A DNA stretch of 64,000 bases from Candidatus Nanopelagicales bacterium (GTDB lineage Bacteria > Actinomycetota > Actinomycetes > S36-B12): positions 221,632 through 285,631 of the forward strand of contig JAURFD010000002.1 of the NCBI GenBank assembly GCA_030827125.1. The letters are read 5' to 3'. The stretch's first letter is position 1. Every line of letters begins with the position of its first letter. Shown piece after piece: positions 9,168-17,103 of this stretch. Below the pieces are notes generated by a model. That model had not been told where the DNA came from and ran no database searches. It saw nothing but the letters and a program-made list of their open reading frames with translations. The position numbers and the translations under genes are program-made.

Positions 9168-10484
9168 TCAGGCAGTCTCGAGGAACCTCGCGAGCACTCG
9201 AACCCCGAAGCCCACCGAGTCCATGGGAACGCGCTCATCGACTCCGTGGAAGAGGGATGCGAAGTCCAGATCCGGCGGCAACTGCAAGGGCGAGAATCCA
9301 TAGCCGCGGATGCCGAGCCGGGAGAAGGCTTTCGCGTCTGTACCCGCCGACAGGATGTACGGCGCCACCATGGCTCCCGGATCCTCCGCCACCAGCGCCT
9401 GCGTCATCGCCTCGACCAGGGGAACGTCGTACGGCGCCTCAATGGCCACGTCATGAGATTCGAATTCGCGGCGCACCCGAGGACCTATCAGTCGATCCAC
9501 CTCGGCGAGGAACTCATCCTCCGCCCCCGGGACAAACCGACCATCGACACCTGCTGTTGCCTCACCGGGGATCACGTTGACTTTGTAGCCCGCATTTAAC
9601 ATCGTCGGGTTGGTGACGTGACGGGTGCCCGCACCGATGAGGCGCGCGAGAGGACCGAGTTGATCACGCAGCGCGACGGTGTCGGCTAGGTCGATGTCGA
9701 TGCCGTAAGCCTCGGAGATGGCCGCCACCATCCGCTCCGCGGTCGGGCTCAAGCACACCGGCCAGTCGTGCCGAGCAAGTCGGGACACCGCCTCGGCTAC
9801 CTCCGTAACCGCGTTGTCGTCATTCAGCATCGAGCCGTGCCCCGCCGTCCCCTGCGCGATCAGGCGCATCCAGGCGATGCCCTTCTCAGCCGTCTGGATG
9901 AGATACAGCCGGCGGTTCTCCGCCACCGTGAGCGAGAAACCACCCACCTCGCCGACGGCCTCCTCGACACCGGCGAACATGTCCGGGCGGTTGTCCACCA
10001 GCCAATGGGAACCGTGTCGACCGCCGGCCTCCTCATCGGGAAGCAAGAGGATCACCAGGTCGCGGGCGGGTCGCTCGCCGGTACGCGCCCAATGCCGTGC
10101 GAGCGAGAGGATCATCGCGTCGGTGTCCTTCATGTCGACGGCGCCGCGGCCCCAGACCATGTCGCCCTCCACCTCGGCGGCGAACGGTGGCACCCGCCAA
10201 TCCGCCGGATGCGCTGGTACGACGTCGAGATGGCCGTGCAGAAGCAGCGGAGGGCGGGTGGAGTCGTGACCGGATATCCGGGCATAGACCCCCTGGCGCC
10301 GACCCGATGTGGTCGAGAACCGCTCGCAGTCCAAGCCCACCTCGGTCAGCAACGACTCCACGTACTCGGCGGCCGCAGCCTCGCCGACGGTTCCGTCGGT
10401 ACCGTCATTGGTGGAGTCGATGCGGATGAGATCACGCAGGATCGTCACCGCATCGGCGGCGAGGTCAGGGCTCGAGTTCGACAT
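9168..10484 (-). CDS. M20/M25/M40 family metallo-hydrolase
   Basis: 438-residue zinc peptidase or deacylase family protein. Metal-ligand motifs are LLLHGHLDVVPAHP (His-x-Asp), WGRGAVDMKDTDAM (bridging Asp), LLLPDEEAGGRHGS (Glu-Glu pair) and the C-terminal LSAGTDAKAFSRLGIRG. The dimerisation domain lies in between. It resembles ArgE/DapE-type and carnosinase-like enzymes; the substrate is not decidable from sequence. The ATG at 10484 (MSNSSPDLAADAVTILRDLI) fits the family N-terminus better than the longer frame to 10553. Confidence 0.88.
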   Translation of the reverse strand: MSNSSPDLAADAVTILRDLIRIDSTNDGTDGTVGEAAAAEYVESLLTEVGLDCERFSTTSGRRQGVYARISGHDSTRPPLLLHGHLDVVPAHPADWRVPPFAAEVEGDMVWGRGAVDMKDTDAMILSLARHWARTGERPARDLVILLLPDEEAGGRHGSHWLVDNRPDMFAGVEEAVGEVGGFSLTVAENRRLYLIQTAEKGIAWMRLIAQGTAGHGSMLNDDNAVTEVAEAVSRLARHDWPVCLSPTAERMVAAISEAYGIDIDLADTVALRDQLGPLARLIGAGTRHVTNPTMLNAGYKVNVIPGEATAGVDGRFVPGAEDEFLAEVDRLIGPRVRREFESHDVAIEAPYDVPLVEAMTQALVAEDPGAMVAPYILSAGTDAKAFSRLGIRGYGFSPLQLPPDLDFASLFHGVDERVPMDSVGFGVRVLARFLETA

Positions 10485-10555
10485 AGGCCTATCCTGCCTT
10501 CCGGAGCGCGGTTCGGTGTTGTTATCCTCCCGCAGGGCGGTTCGCCGCCCCACTG

Positions 10556-10641
10556 GTCCGGGTGGCGGAATTGGCAGACGCGCTAGCTTGAGGTGCTAGT
10601 GCCCTTTGCGGGGCATGGGGGTTCAAGTCCCCCCTCGGACA
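10556..10641 (+). tRNA. tRNA-Leu (anticodon GAG)
   Basis: The 7-bp acceptor stem GTCCGGG pairs with CTCGGAC. D-arm GGCGGAATTGGCAGACGC; anticodon stem CTAGC/GCTAG around the loop TTGAGGT, so the anticodon is GAG (reads CUC and CUU). A long variable arm (TGCCCTTTGCGGGGCA), typical of class II tRNA-Leu, follows, and then T-arm GGGGGTTCAAGTCCCCC. The discriminator is A; the 3' CCA is not encoded. Confidence 0.97.
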
Positions 10642-10647
10642 CCGAAC

Positions 10648-10683
10648 GTTGAGGGGTCGACCCAGGTGGGTCGGCCCCTCAAC
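10648..10683 (+). terminator. Strong hairpin after tRNA-Leu
   Basis: A 16-bp inverted repeat with one G-U wobble and a 4-base loop (arms GTTGAGGGGTCGACCC and GGGTCGGCCCCTCAAC) begins 7 bases after the tRNA. There is no long T-run, so it is a GC-rich actinobacterial-type terminator or processing hairpin. Confidence 0.75.
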
Positions 10684-10713
10684 TCGTTCTCACCGCAACC
10701 GTCGAGGGGTCGT

Positions 10714-11079
10714 TCAGTCGGCGCACACCCAGGAGATGGCCTCGTCCCGCTGCGCGTCGGAGAACACCTTGATGCGCGCGGGCACCATCCACGCGAAGGC
10801 ATGAACGGTGTGCCGGACCCAGTCGGTGTCAGACACGACACCGATGCGCTCCCAGTGTCTCCAGTGCTCGGTGCCGACCAGTGCGTCCTCGAATATGGCG
10901 GCACCGGAATACCCGGTGAACCGCTCGCCGAGCACATAGAGGACGCGAATCTTGCCGTGCTTGCGAATAGCCGCCGTGAGGGCTGGGTCGAGCACCCGCG
11001 CGTAGTCCTCGGCAGTCACCTCGCCCACGGCCTCGAAGCCCACGACGTTGTCCGGCAAGTCAGTCAGCAGGTCGATCAT
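10714..11079 (-). CDS. SpoIIAA-like (STAS/SEC14-like) protein
   Basis: 121-residue protein (MIDLLTDLPDNVVGFEAVGE) matching the small SpoIIAA-like/DUF3478 family: a beta-strand start, a VTAEDYARVLDPALTAAI helix, IRVLYVLGERFTGYSG, and an AMVPARIKVF-like strand with sequence FAWMVPARIKVFSDAQRDEA near the end. Members may bind lipids or act in stress signalling; nothing specific can be said here. The ATG has a TAACCT box exactly 6 bases upstream, suggesting a leaderless transcript. It lies alone between the tRNA and the divergent GluQ-like gene. Confidence 0.8.
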   Translation of the reverse strand: MIDLLTDLPDNVVGFEAVGEVTAEDYARVLDPALTAAIRKHGKIRVLYVLGERFTGYSGAAIFEDALVGTEHWRHWERIGVVSDTDWVRHTVHAFAWMVPARIKVFSDAQRDEAISWVCAD

Positions 11080-11163
11080 GGGGCCAGGTTAGGAGAGGGA
11101 CGACGGAGCCTCCAGGGCACAAGGTCCGTTCCGAGACTTCGCCAGTATGCCTAGGGTGGGAGG

Positions 11164-11925
11164 GTGCTGCTGCGACTTGCGCCCACCCCCAGCGGATTCC
11201 TCCACGAGGGCAATCGGCGCAACTTCGCCATCACCGCGGAGTTGGCCCGCGAACTCGGCGCCCCGCTCGCGCTGCGCATCGACGACGCGGATGCCGCGCG
11301 CTACCGCCGTGAATACGTCGAGGACGTTTTCGCCACGTTGCGTGCGATGGAGATCGAATGGCAGATCGGCCCGCACGATGTCGCCGAGTTCGAAGCACAC
11401 TGGTCTCAGCGCCACCGAACGGACCACTACCGTTCTGAGCTCATCGCTGCACGGGCCCATGGTCTGCGGACCTATGCGTGTACGTGCAGTCGGCGCACCC
11501 AGATCGGACCGGCGATCGGGGGTTGCTCGGCCGGTTGCCGAGACCGCGCGATCGAGTGGAAGCCGGGTGAGAACACCCTTCGGGTGCAGGTCCCCCGCGG
11601 CTCCATGATCGAAGTCGGGGACGCACTCGTCCCCTTGGATGAGGCGATGGGTGATTTCGTGCTGTGGCGCCGCGACGATCTCCCCTCCTACCAGCTCGTC
11701 TCGGTGGTGGAGGATCGCGACCTGCGCACCACGCACATCGTCCGCGGGTTGGACCTGCTCACCTCGAGTGCCGCCCAGATCTACCTCGCGCCCTTCGTCG
11801 ATGCCGACAATGTGGTTCGGGCCACCTACGTGCACCATGACCTTGTGACCGATGGAGAGGGGCAGAAGTTGTCGAAGTCGACGATGGCCGGTCCGGGTTC
11901 GGTGAAGGATGGTGATGACCGTTGA
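11164..11925 (+). CDS. gluQ: GluQ-like glutamyl-Q tRNA(Asp) synthetase family protein
   Basis: 253-residue catalytic core of a glutamyl-tRNA synthetase without an anticodon-binding domain. Seen: a HIGH-type motif in RLAPTPSGFLHEGNRRNF, a Zn-binding cluster CTCSRRTQIGPAIGGCSAGC (around residue 100), IVRGLDLLTSSAAQ and the KMSKS-like GQKLSKST near the C-terminus. GluQ attaches glutamate to queuosine in tRNA-Asp; whether this organism makes queuosine is not visible. It is shorter than the usual 290 or so residues. The GTG start has TAGGGT 6 bases upstream. Its stop overlaps the next gene's TTG start (TTGA). Confidence 0.75.
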   Translation: MLLRLAPTPSGFLHEGNRRNFAITAELARELGAPLALRIDDADAARYRREYVEDVFATLRAMEIEWQIGPHDVAEFEAHWSQRHRTDHYRSELIAARAHGLRTYACTCSRRTQIGPAIGGCSAGCRDRAIEWKPGENTLRVQVPRGSMIEVGDALVPLDEAMGDFVLWRRDDLPSYQLVSVVEDRDLRTTHIVRGLDLLTSSAAQIYLAPFVDADNVVRATYVHHDLVTDGEGQKLSKSTMAGPGSVKDGDDR

Positions 11926-12752
11926 CAAACGCCATGCCGGAACTCGGCATCACTATTGACGCGGCTGACATTGCCACGAATGTGCATGACACGGTCGTTG
12001 ACCCCGGCGGTGGGACGGTCCTGCTGATCCACGGATCCGGACCCGGTGTCTCGGCGTGGGCGAACTGGCGCCTCACAATCCCGGCCCTGTCCGAGCACTT
12101 CCGCGTGGTCGCGCCCGACGTGGTGGGGTTCGGCTACACCGAGAGGTCCGTGGCCTCCTACGACCTCGAGACGTGGACAGCGCATGCGATCGGGGTCCTC
12201 GATGCGCTCGAGATCGACCGTGCGCACGTGGTGGGCAACTCCTTCGGCGGTTCTTTGGCGCTGTCGCTGGCGATCCACCACCCTCAGCGCGTACGTCGGC
12301 TTGGCCTCATGGGAGCCGTGGGAATTCCCTTTGACATCACTCCCGGGCTGGACTCCGTATGGGGTTATGAGCCCAGCGTGGAAGCGATGCGCGAACTCCT
12401 TCAACTCTTCACCGCGTCCCCGATCGGCGATCTCGACGGACTGGCGGAGTTGAGGTACCGGGCGAGTATCCAACCCGGATTTCAGGAGTCATTTTCGGCG
12501 ATGTTCCCTGCCCCTCGCCAGCAGTGGGTCGACGCCCTGGCACACGACACGGACGACATCGCCAGAATCGAGAATCCGACCATCATCTTTCACGGCCGCG
12601 AGGACCGAATCATTCCGATGTCGAACTCACTGCGTCTGCTCGAGTTGATTCCCGATTCGGAGTTGCACGTCTTCGGGCACTGCGGGCACTGGACACAGAT
12701 CGAGCACGCGGCGGCGTTCAATCGCCTTCTCAGTGATTTCCTACGCCGCTAG
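11922..12752 (+). CDS. Alpha/beta hydrolase, meta-cleavage-product (C-C bond) hydrolase type
   Basis: 276 residues. The oxyanion-region motif LLIHGSGPGVSAWANWR is typical of the carbon-carbon hydrolases DmpD/XylF/TodF/BphD. Triad: Ser in VVGNSFGGSLAL, Asp in FHGREDRIIP, His in FGHCGHWTQIEHAAAFN. Such enzymes split 2-hydroxymuconic semialdehyde-type ring-fission products into 2-hydroxypenta-2,4-dienoate and an acid. The 48-63 kb cluster has ring-cleavage dioxygenases but no hydrolase of its own, so this gene could serve it from 36 kb away; that link is inference. Start: TTG overlapping the GluQ-like stop, or the ATG at 11934. Confidence 0.85.
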   Translation: MTNAMPELGITIDAADIATNVHDTVVDPGGGTVLLIHGSGPGVSAWANWRLTIPALSEHFRVVAPDVVGFGYTERSVASYDLETWTAHAIGVLDALEIDRAHVVGNSFGGSLALSLAIHHPQRVRRLGLMGAVGIPFDITPGLDSVWGYEPSVEAMRELLQLFTASPIGDLDGLAELRYRASIQPGFQESFSAMFPAPRQQWVDALAHDTDDIARIENPTIIFHGREDRIIPMSNSLRLLELIPDSELHVFGHCGHWTQIEHAAAFNRLLSDFLRR

Positions 12753-12807
12753 TTCGTCGGCCAGGCTGCCTCTCGGCCCGGCCCGTCCCGCGACGGTGGG
12801 ATTCCCG

Positions 12808-13557
12808 CTACATCCGCAAGTACGACGCACCGTTCGCATCGAGGATGGAGCCGCTCATCCAGGCGGCCTCCGGGCGGGCGAGGAAGGCCACCGCCTCGGC
12901 GATCTCCTCCGGCTCGGCGATCCGGCCGAAGGGACTCTCGGCCCGCCGCACGGCACCGCCATCGCCGGCGAGGGCCTCAGCAGCCATCTCCGTGTCCACG
13001 AATCCGGGCGCCACCGTGGTGACAGCGATACCTCGGCGTCCCAGATCCTTGGCCAGCGACTGACCGAAAGCAGCAATTCCCGCCTTCGTCGCTCCGTAGG
13101 CGGGGCACTGGGGCTCCCCGCGAAAGGCGCCGCGCGACCCCACATTGACGATGCTGGCCCCCGCTCCCATATGCCGCACCGCCGCCCAGGTCACGTTGGC
13201 CGGGCCCACCAGATTGACGGCGACCGCCTCACTCCAGCGTCGTTGCCACTCGTCGTAGTCGGTCTCATCAATGGGGTGCGCCTCGAAGATGCCAGCGTTG
13301 TTGACGAGGACGTCCAGCCCATCCCAACCCTCGGCAATCTCGTCCACCATGGCCCGAGTCGCTTCCGGATCACGCAGATCGGCGCGAGCAAGCATATGGT
13401 CGCTGCCGTGTAGTCCCTGGCGCACCCGGACGGCGAGCTCCTCATCGGTCCGATAGTGGACCGCAACGCGATAACCGTCTGCCGCCAGGCGCTGTGCGAT
13501 CGCCGCGCCAATCCCGCGTGAAGCTCCCGTCACCAGCGCGCGTCGTCCCTGTGTCAT
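12808..13557 (-). CDS. SDR family oxidoreductase, FabG-like
   Basis: 249-residue short-chain dehydrogenase. NAD(P)-binding GASRGIGAAIAQ near the N-terminus; NNAG in DVLVNNAGIFEA; catalytic Ser and Tyr-x-x-x-Lys in IVNVGSRGAFRGEPQCPAYGATKAG. The VDTEMAAE segment and C-terminal GSILDANGASYLRM are typical of 3-oxoacyl-ACP reductase-like members. The substrate is unknown; the context does not favour fatty-acid synthesis. The ATG has TAGGCT 6 bases upstream, suggesting leaderless transcription. Convergent with the hydrolase gene. Confidence 0.88.
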   Translation of the reverse strand: MTQGRRALVTGASRGIGAAIAQRLAADGYRVAVHYRTDEELAVRVRQGLHGSDHMLARADLRDPEATRAMVDEIAEGWDGLDVLVNNAGIFEAHPIDETDYDEWQRRWSEAVAVNLVGPANVTWAAVRHMGAGASIVNVGSRGAFRGEPQCPAYGATKAGIAAFGQSLAKDLGRRGIAVTTVAPGFVDTEMAAEALAGDGGAVRRAESPFGRIAEPEEIAEAVAFLARPEAAWMSGSILDANGASYLRM

Positions 13558-13607
13558 CGGGCCAGCCTAGGCGCTATTCCCGCGGGCCGATCTGGCAGAG
13601 TACACGC

Positions 13608-13913
13608 ATGGCCCATTCCGAGAACTACGACTTCCCTGTCCATCTGAACAACCATCACCTCGACACCCTCACGGTGATCTTCGCCCACCCCACCAGCGGC
13701 AATATCCGCTGGGTGGACGTGCTCTCCTTGTTGGAGGCCACCGGCGAGGTCGAGGAACGCCACGACGGGAAGTTCCGGGTCACCCTCGGCGGGGAGACCG
13801 AGGTATTCGAAAGGCCCCGCCACAAAGACATCGATGTTCAAGCCATCGTTGATCTGCGACGCATGCTCAAGAACGCGGGCTTTGAGCCCAAGGCTCCCGG
13901 AAACGAGGTCTGA
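13608..13913 (+). CDS. HicA-like small protein without a HicB partner
   Basis: 101 residues. The core TSGNIRWVDVLSLLEATGEV, a KFRVTLGG strand, VFERPRHKDIDVQ and a final LRRMLKNAGF helix fit the HicA dsRBD-like fold (GNI-W-D-x-x-x-L-L and a late HRPH-type His). In true HicA toxins the catalytic His sits in a G-S-H motif; here that position reads RHDGKFRV, so RNase activity is doubtful. No HicB gene adjoins. An eRF1-like gene starts one base after the stop, so the two are probably co-transcribed. Confidence 0.65.
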   Translation: MAHSENYDFPVHLNNHHLDTLTVIFAHPTSGNIRWVDVLSLLEATGEVEERHDGKFRVTLGGETEVFERPRHKDIDVQAIVDLRRMLKNAGFEPKAPGNEV

Positions 13914-13914
13914 C

Positions 13915-14382
13915 ATGCAGGACATCACAGACGCCATTGACCTGACCGGCAAGGTCGCAATCGCGGCGGTCGATTTCCACTCGACACGGATCTACGCCCT
14001 GGATTCGCCGGATCACTCGGCTCCGGAGCACGTTGTTGCTGACGATCCGCGCAAGCGATTCCACAACGTGTACCACCATCACGGCAATGTGGACGGGACC
14101 TACCTTGATGACAGTGACGTGTACTGGCACACACTCGCCGAAGCTCTCGTCCACGCGTCCGCGATCGTCCTGCTCGGTCACGGCACCGGCAAGGCGAATG
14201 CCAGCCACCATCTGGTGACCTACCTCGAGAAGCATCGCCGCGACATTGCGCAGCGGATCGTGGCGGACGTGCGGGCGGATATCGACGACCTCACCGACGA
14301 GCAGGTTCTGCGTCTCGGCCAGCACATCATGGGCATCGACCCGCTCCGAGACCACGGCGATAGCCGCCGGGGTGCTCTCTGA
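13915..14382 (+). CDS. eRF1-domain-like ('translational machinery') protein
   Basis: 155 residues. It starts with a VAIAAVDFHSTRIYALDS strand pair (bound or attached residue pattern xDxxxARVF of the family), then a His-rich segment FHNVYHHHGNVDG, a YWHTLAEALVHASAIVLLGHG strand with a GTGKANAS loop, and a final LVTYLEKHRRDIAQRIVADV region. This order resembles small bacterial proteins annotated as translational machinery proteins related to eRF1 domain 3/baeRF. Function there is unproven; binding to ribosomes is inference. It is paired with the HicA-like gene just upstream, and its stop overlaps a possible CTG start of the lipoprotein gene. Confidence 0.6.
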   Translation: MQDITDAIDLTGKVAIAAVDFHSTRIYALDSPDHSAPEHVVADDPRKRFHNVYHHHGNVDGTYLDDSDVYWHTLAEALVHASAIVLLGHGTGKANASHHLVTYLEKHRRDIAQRIVADVRADIDDLTDEQVLRLGQHIMGIDPLRDHGDSRRGAL

Positions 14383-14466
14383 GGGGGCTTCCCAGCGCGG
14401 GGGCGGCGTTGGCCCTCGGGCTCCTCGCTCTCGCGGGGTGCTCCAGCGCCACACCCGAATGCCTCG

Positions 14467-15273
14467 GTGGAGATGCCGACGGCCTCGTACACACCGCCGG
14501 CTGACGCGCAGGCCACGCCCCCTGATCAGGTCTCGCTCGCCAACGTACAACCCGACGACACCCTACGGAACCTGTTGGAGCAGACCGTTCGCTCTCTCCC
14601 AGGGTCCACCAATGCCTGCGCCTTCGTGGATCCGTTGGGCAATGTGCTGGTCGTGGCTGCCGACCAGCAGCACGTGAACGCCGTGTGCACCGCCTCCGCG
14701 CTGTGCACGCGTGCCTACGCCCAAACCCGATTCGCGTTGATGGCGGACAGAGCATCGTCCGACGTCGCGAGTTTCACACTCACCAATCCGAATTTCGGGA
14801 CGTTCGTGTGGCTCACCGCACCGGACCCCCGCACGGCTCTCGGGATGCTCGATATCGGCGCCTACGGCTCGAACCTCGGTTCGCCCGGATCTCCGTTGAT
14901 CCCCAGCGCCTTCCAGTACTACGACCTCCCGGCGGGCTTGAGCGCCCAGGAGTTGCAGTCCCTGATCTATCCGTTGCCACCGTTGTACTCCGAGCACATT
15001 GCCATCAGCCCACAACAGACCCCGGGACAACCCCCGGTTTTCGACCGTTATGGTTGGTTGCCGCGACCGGAATCCCACCCCAAAGGTCGGAAACCGGAAA
15101 CCGGAAGCCGGCTAGTCGTTCTTGGCAGCCCAGCGGCGCTCAAAGACCCAGGCGATGACGGCGGCCACGGCACCACCGGCGAGTACGGCGTACCAGCCCC
15201 CCATGTTGCCAAGTCCCGAAATCGCCGGCGGATCATCCGGGCACTCCCCCAGTCCACACTCCGGAACGACTGA
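14467..15273 (+). CDS. Hypothetical secreted lipoprotein, apparently frameshifted near the N-terminus
   Basis: I do not recognise the family. The open frame from GTG 14467 encodes PTASYTPPADAQATPPDQ and then a 200-residue domain with paired Cys residues (ACAFVDPLGNVLVVAADQ, AVCTASALCTRAYAQ). Just upstream, in a different frame, 14379-14456 encodes a lipoprotein signal: RGLPSAGAALALGLLALAGC, with lipobox LALAGC. Removing one C from the CCC at 14454-14456 joins both frames as ...GCSSATPNASVEMPTAS. So either a one-base insertion or a sequencing error broke the gene. The signal would start at CTG 14379, overlapping the previous stop. The last 50 or so codons run antisense to the DsbB-like gene and may not be genuine. 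Confidence 0.6.
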   Translation: MEMPTASYTPPADAQATPPDQVSLANVQPDDTLRNLLEQTVRSLPGSTNACAFVDPLGNVLVVAADQQHVNAVCTASALCTRAYAQTRFALMADRASSDVASFTLTNPNFGTFVWLTAPDPRTALGMLDIGAYGSNLGSPGSPLIPSAFQYYDLPAGLSAQELQSLIYPLPPLYSEHIAISPQQTPGQPPVFDRYGWLPRPESHPKGRKPETGSRLVVLGSPAALKDPGDDGGHGTTGEYGVPAPHVAKSRNRRRIIRALPQSTLRND

Positions 15274-15852
15274 CACTCCGACCGCCGCGAGGTCAATGAC
15301 GATCCAGATGAGCGCAAAGAGTGTGACCCACACGATGATGAAGACACCGAGCGGACGAACGAGTCCTGGTTCCCGCAACACGCCTTGGTCGCCCGCCTGG
15401 TACGGCGTCTGCCACAGGATCAGCAGGGCGCATCCCACGATGGCGATGATGAACGTCACCAACGCCCACGTGTATAAGTGCCACCCGAGAACTGCTGGTC
15501 CGTAGCCGGGGTCGTTGGGATCGGCGATGTGCAGGAGGATTTGGCGCGTCGACGCCGCGGCACCCACCACTGCGCCCAGGATGCTCAGCGCGTAATGACG
15601 TGCTCGAATACCCCACAGCAGGTTCATCATCGGACCGACCGCGATGGCGAACATGCCCGACCGCTGGACGATGCACAGCGGACAGGGTTGCTCGCCCACG
15701 CCGAACTGAAGTTGCAGTGATCCGGCCAGGACACCGAGGAGCGCGAACAGTGCCGCGACGTTGAGCAAGCGCGACAGCAGCACTGCGCGCTCGGGTGGCA
15801 TCCACGAGGGTGCGGTCTGCTGGGACAGCGTTGTCTGCTGGGACACGGTCAC
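15112..15852 (-). CDS. DsbB-like disulfide bond formation membrane protein
   Basis: 246 residues. After a 25-residue polar N-terminus there are four to five membrane segments. The quinone-side active motif GEQPCPLCIVQRSGMFAIA follows the first helix and matches the DsbB CxxC. A second Cys pair sits in the late extracellular loop (VVPECGLGECPDDPP). It therefore likely oxidises a partner disulfide catalyst using quinone; no DsbA-like gene is adjacent. It starts with GTG directly after the stop of the small membrane protein gene. Larger than E. coli DsbB (176) because of an extra C-terminal helix pair. Confidence 0.85.
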   Translation of the reverse strand: MTVSQQTTLSQQTAPSWMPPERAVLLSRLLNVAALFALLGVLAGSLQLQFGVGEQPCPLCIVQRSGMFAIAVGPMMNLLWGIRARHYALSILGAVVGAAASTRQILLHIADPNDPGYGPAVLGWHLYTWALVTFIIAIVGCALLILWQTPYQAGDQGVLREPGLVRPLGVFIIVWVTLFALIWIVIDLAAVGVSVVPECGLGECPDDPPAISGLGNMGGWYAVLAGGAVAAVIAWVFERRWAAKND

Positions 15853-15853
15853 C

Positions 15854-16018
15854 TCAGAAGTTGAGTGGGATGGGGTCGGTCATGTGGGTGGTGAGCACGA
15901 AGAGGGTGTAAGCCAGGTTCACCAACACCAGGATCGGTATCCAGCGCCAATGGCGGAAGATCCCGAGGAAGATGACTCCCCACAGGACGAACATCAGCAG
16001 CATCACGTGAACGGACAC
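15854..16018 (-). CDS. Small membrane protein upstream of the DsbB-like gene
   Basis: Translating the reverse strand from GTG 16018 gives 54 residues, starting VSVHVMLLMFVLWGVIFLGI and ending THMTDPIPLNF. Two hydrophobic segments flank an aromatic/basic turn, FRHWRWIP. The stop lies one base before the GTG of the DsbB-like gene, so the two are probably one transcript. No family recognised; possibly an accessory subunit of the DsbB-like protein. GTG 16018 and ATG 16003 are both possible starts. Confidence 0.6.
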   Translation of the reverse strand: MSVHVMLLMFVLWGVIFLGIFRHWRWIPILVLVNLAYTLFVLTTHMTDPIPLNF

Positions 16019-16079
16019 TAGGGGTGCCCGTCCCTCAGGGCAAGCACCTCGCCGTGATCGAGTCCCCTAGGGTGACCCC

Positions 16080-17045
16080 ATGCCTGAATTAGCAGCGACG
16101 CGCTGGGGACTCCTGGGTGCCGGGTGGATTGCCCGTAGGGCGATTGCGCCCGCCCTGCACACAGCAGACGGTGCCCGCCTCGACGTCGTCGCCGCCCGTG
16201 ACCGCGACCGCGCTGCGGCACTTCACCCCGCGCGCTACGCAGCGGACGACTACGCCGCGGTCATCGACGATCCGGATATCGACGCCGTCTACATCGCGCT
16301 TTCCAACGACGCCCACCTGCCATGGTCCGAAGCGGCACTGCGAGCCGGCAAAACCGTGCTCTGCGAGAAGCCACTCACACGCGATCCGCAGGAGACCCGC
16401 CGGTTGCGGGCCGTGGCTGAGGACACCGGCGGGCTCCTCGTGGAAGCGACGTGGAACCTGTGGCATCCGCGCACCGCACGGGCGGCCGCGCTGTTGGCGA
16501 GCGATGCGATTGGCCCGGTCACTTCCGTATCAGGAGTGTTCACCATCGACGGCGTCGCAGCAGATAACTACCGCCTTGATCCCGACCTCGGCGGGGGCGC
16601 ACTTCTCGATGTCGGGTGCTACCCCATGACCGCTGCCACCTGGATCACCAAAGCCGAGACCGCCGTGGTGCGGCACGTGCACATTGAACGATCCGATCGC
16701 GGTGTAGATCTCACCACGGACGCGCACCTGGATATGGCCGGCATTGACGTCCACGTCCGCGGATCCTTCATTGAGGCTCCCCTGCAGACCCTGGTCATCG
16801 AAGGTCCGCACGGCGTCCTGGAGTTCACCGGCAACGACGCCTACACGTCGTGCCTGCAGCCGAGTGCCTTGCGCGTGCTAGACCGCGACGGCGAGCGCGT
16901 CGAGCACTTTGCCCCGGTCGATCCGTACCGCACGATGATCGAGAACGTCGGACGCGCGAGCCGGGGCGAGCCACACTGGCTGCCCGACCCAGCTTGGTCC
17001 GGGATCGTGGCCGAGACCATGGCCGCGATTCTCACCAGGGACTAG
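16080..17045 (+). CDS. Gfo/Idh/MocA family oxidoreductase
   Basis: 321 residues with an N-terminal Rossmann domain (RWGLLGAGWIARRAIAPAL), the sugar-dehydrogenase loop VYIALSNDAHLPWSEAALRAG, and the conserved CEKPLTRDPQE containing the catalytic-site Lys. The C-terminal half has the substrate-domain GGGALLDVGCYPMTAATWI. Members oxidise or reduce sugars and inositol derivatives with NAD(P); the substrate cannot be given. The ATG has TAGGGT 6 bases upstream and no ribosome-binding site, so it is probably leaderless. Confidence 0.88.
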   Translation: MPELAATRWGLLGAGWIARRAIAPALHTADGARLDVVAARDRDRAAALHPARYAADDYAAVIDDPDIDAVYIALSNDAHLPWSEAALRAGKTVLCEKPLTRDPQETRRLRAVAEDTGGLLVEATWNLWHPRTARAAALLASDAIGPVTSVSGVFTIDGVAADNYRLDPDLGGGALLDVGCYPMTAATWITKAETAVVRHVHIERSDRGVDLTTDAHLDMAGIDVHVRGSFIEAPLQTLVIEGPHGVLEFTGNDAYTSCLQPSALRVLDRDGERVEHFAPVDPYRTMIENVGRASRGEPHWLPDPAWSGIVAETMAAILTRD

Positions 17046-17103
17046 AGCCCCTGATCTCCCTGTCGAATGTGGGAGACAATCGAGCGGAGGAAGGGAGCAC
17101 GCC

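Noticed and set aside
12753..12807. Terminator between the convergent hydrolase and SDR genes
   Set aside because: GC-rich but no convincing stem-loop could be drawn.
13608..13913. Complete HicAB toxin-antitoxin system
   Set aside because: No HicB-like gene on either side and the HicA catalytic His motif is not intact.
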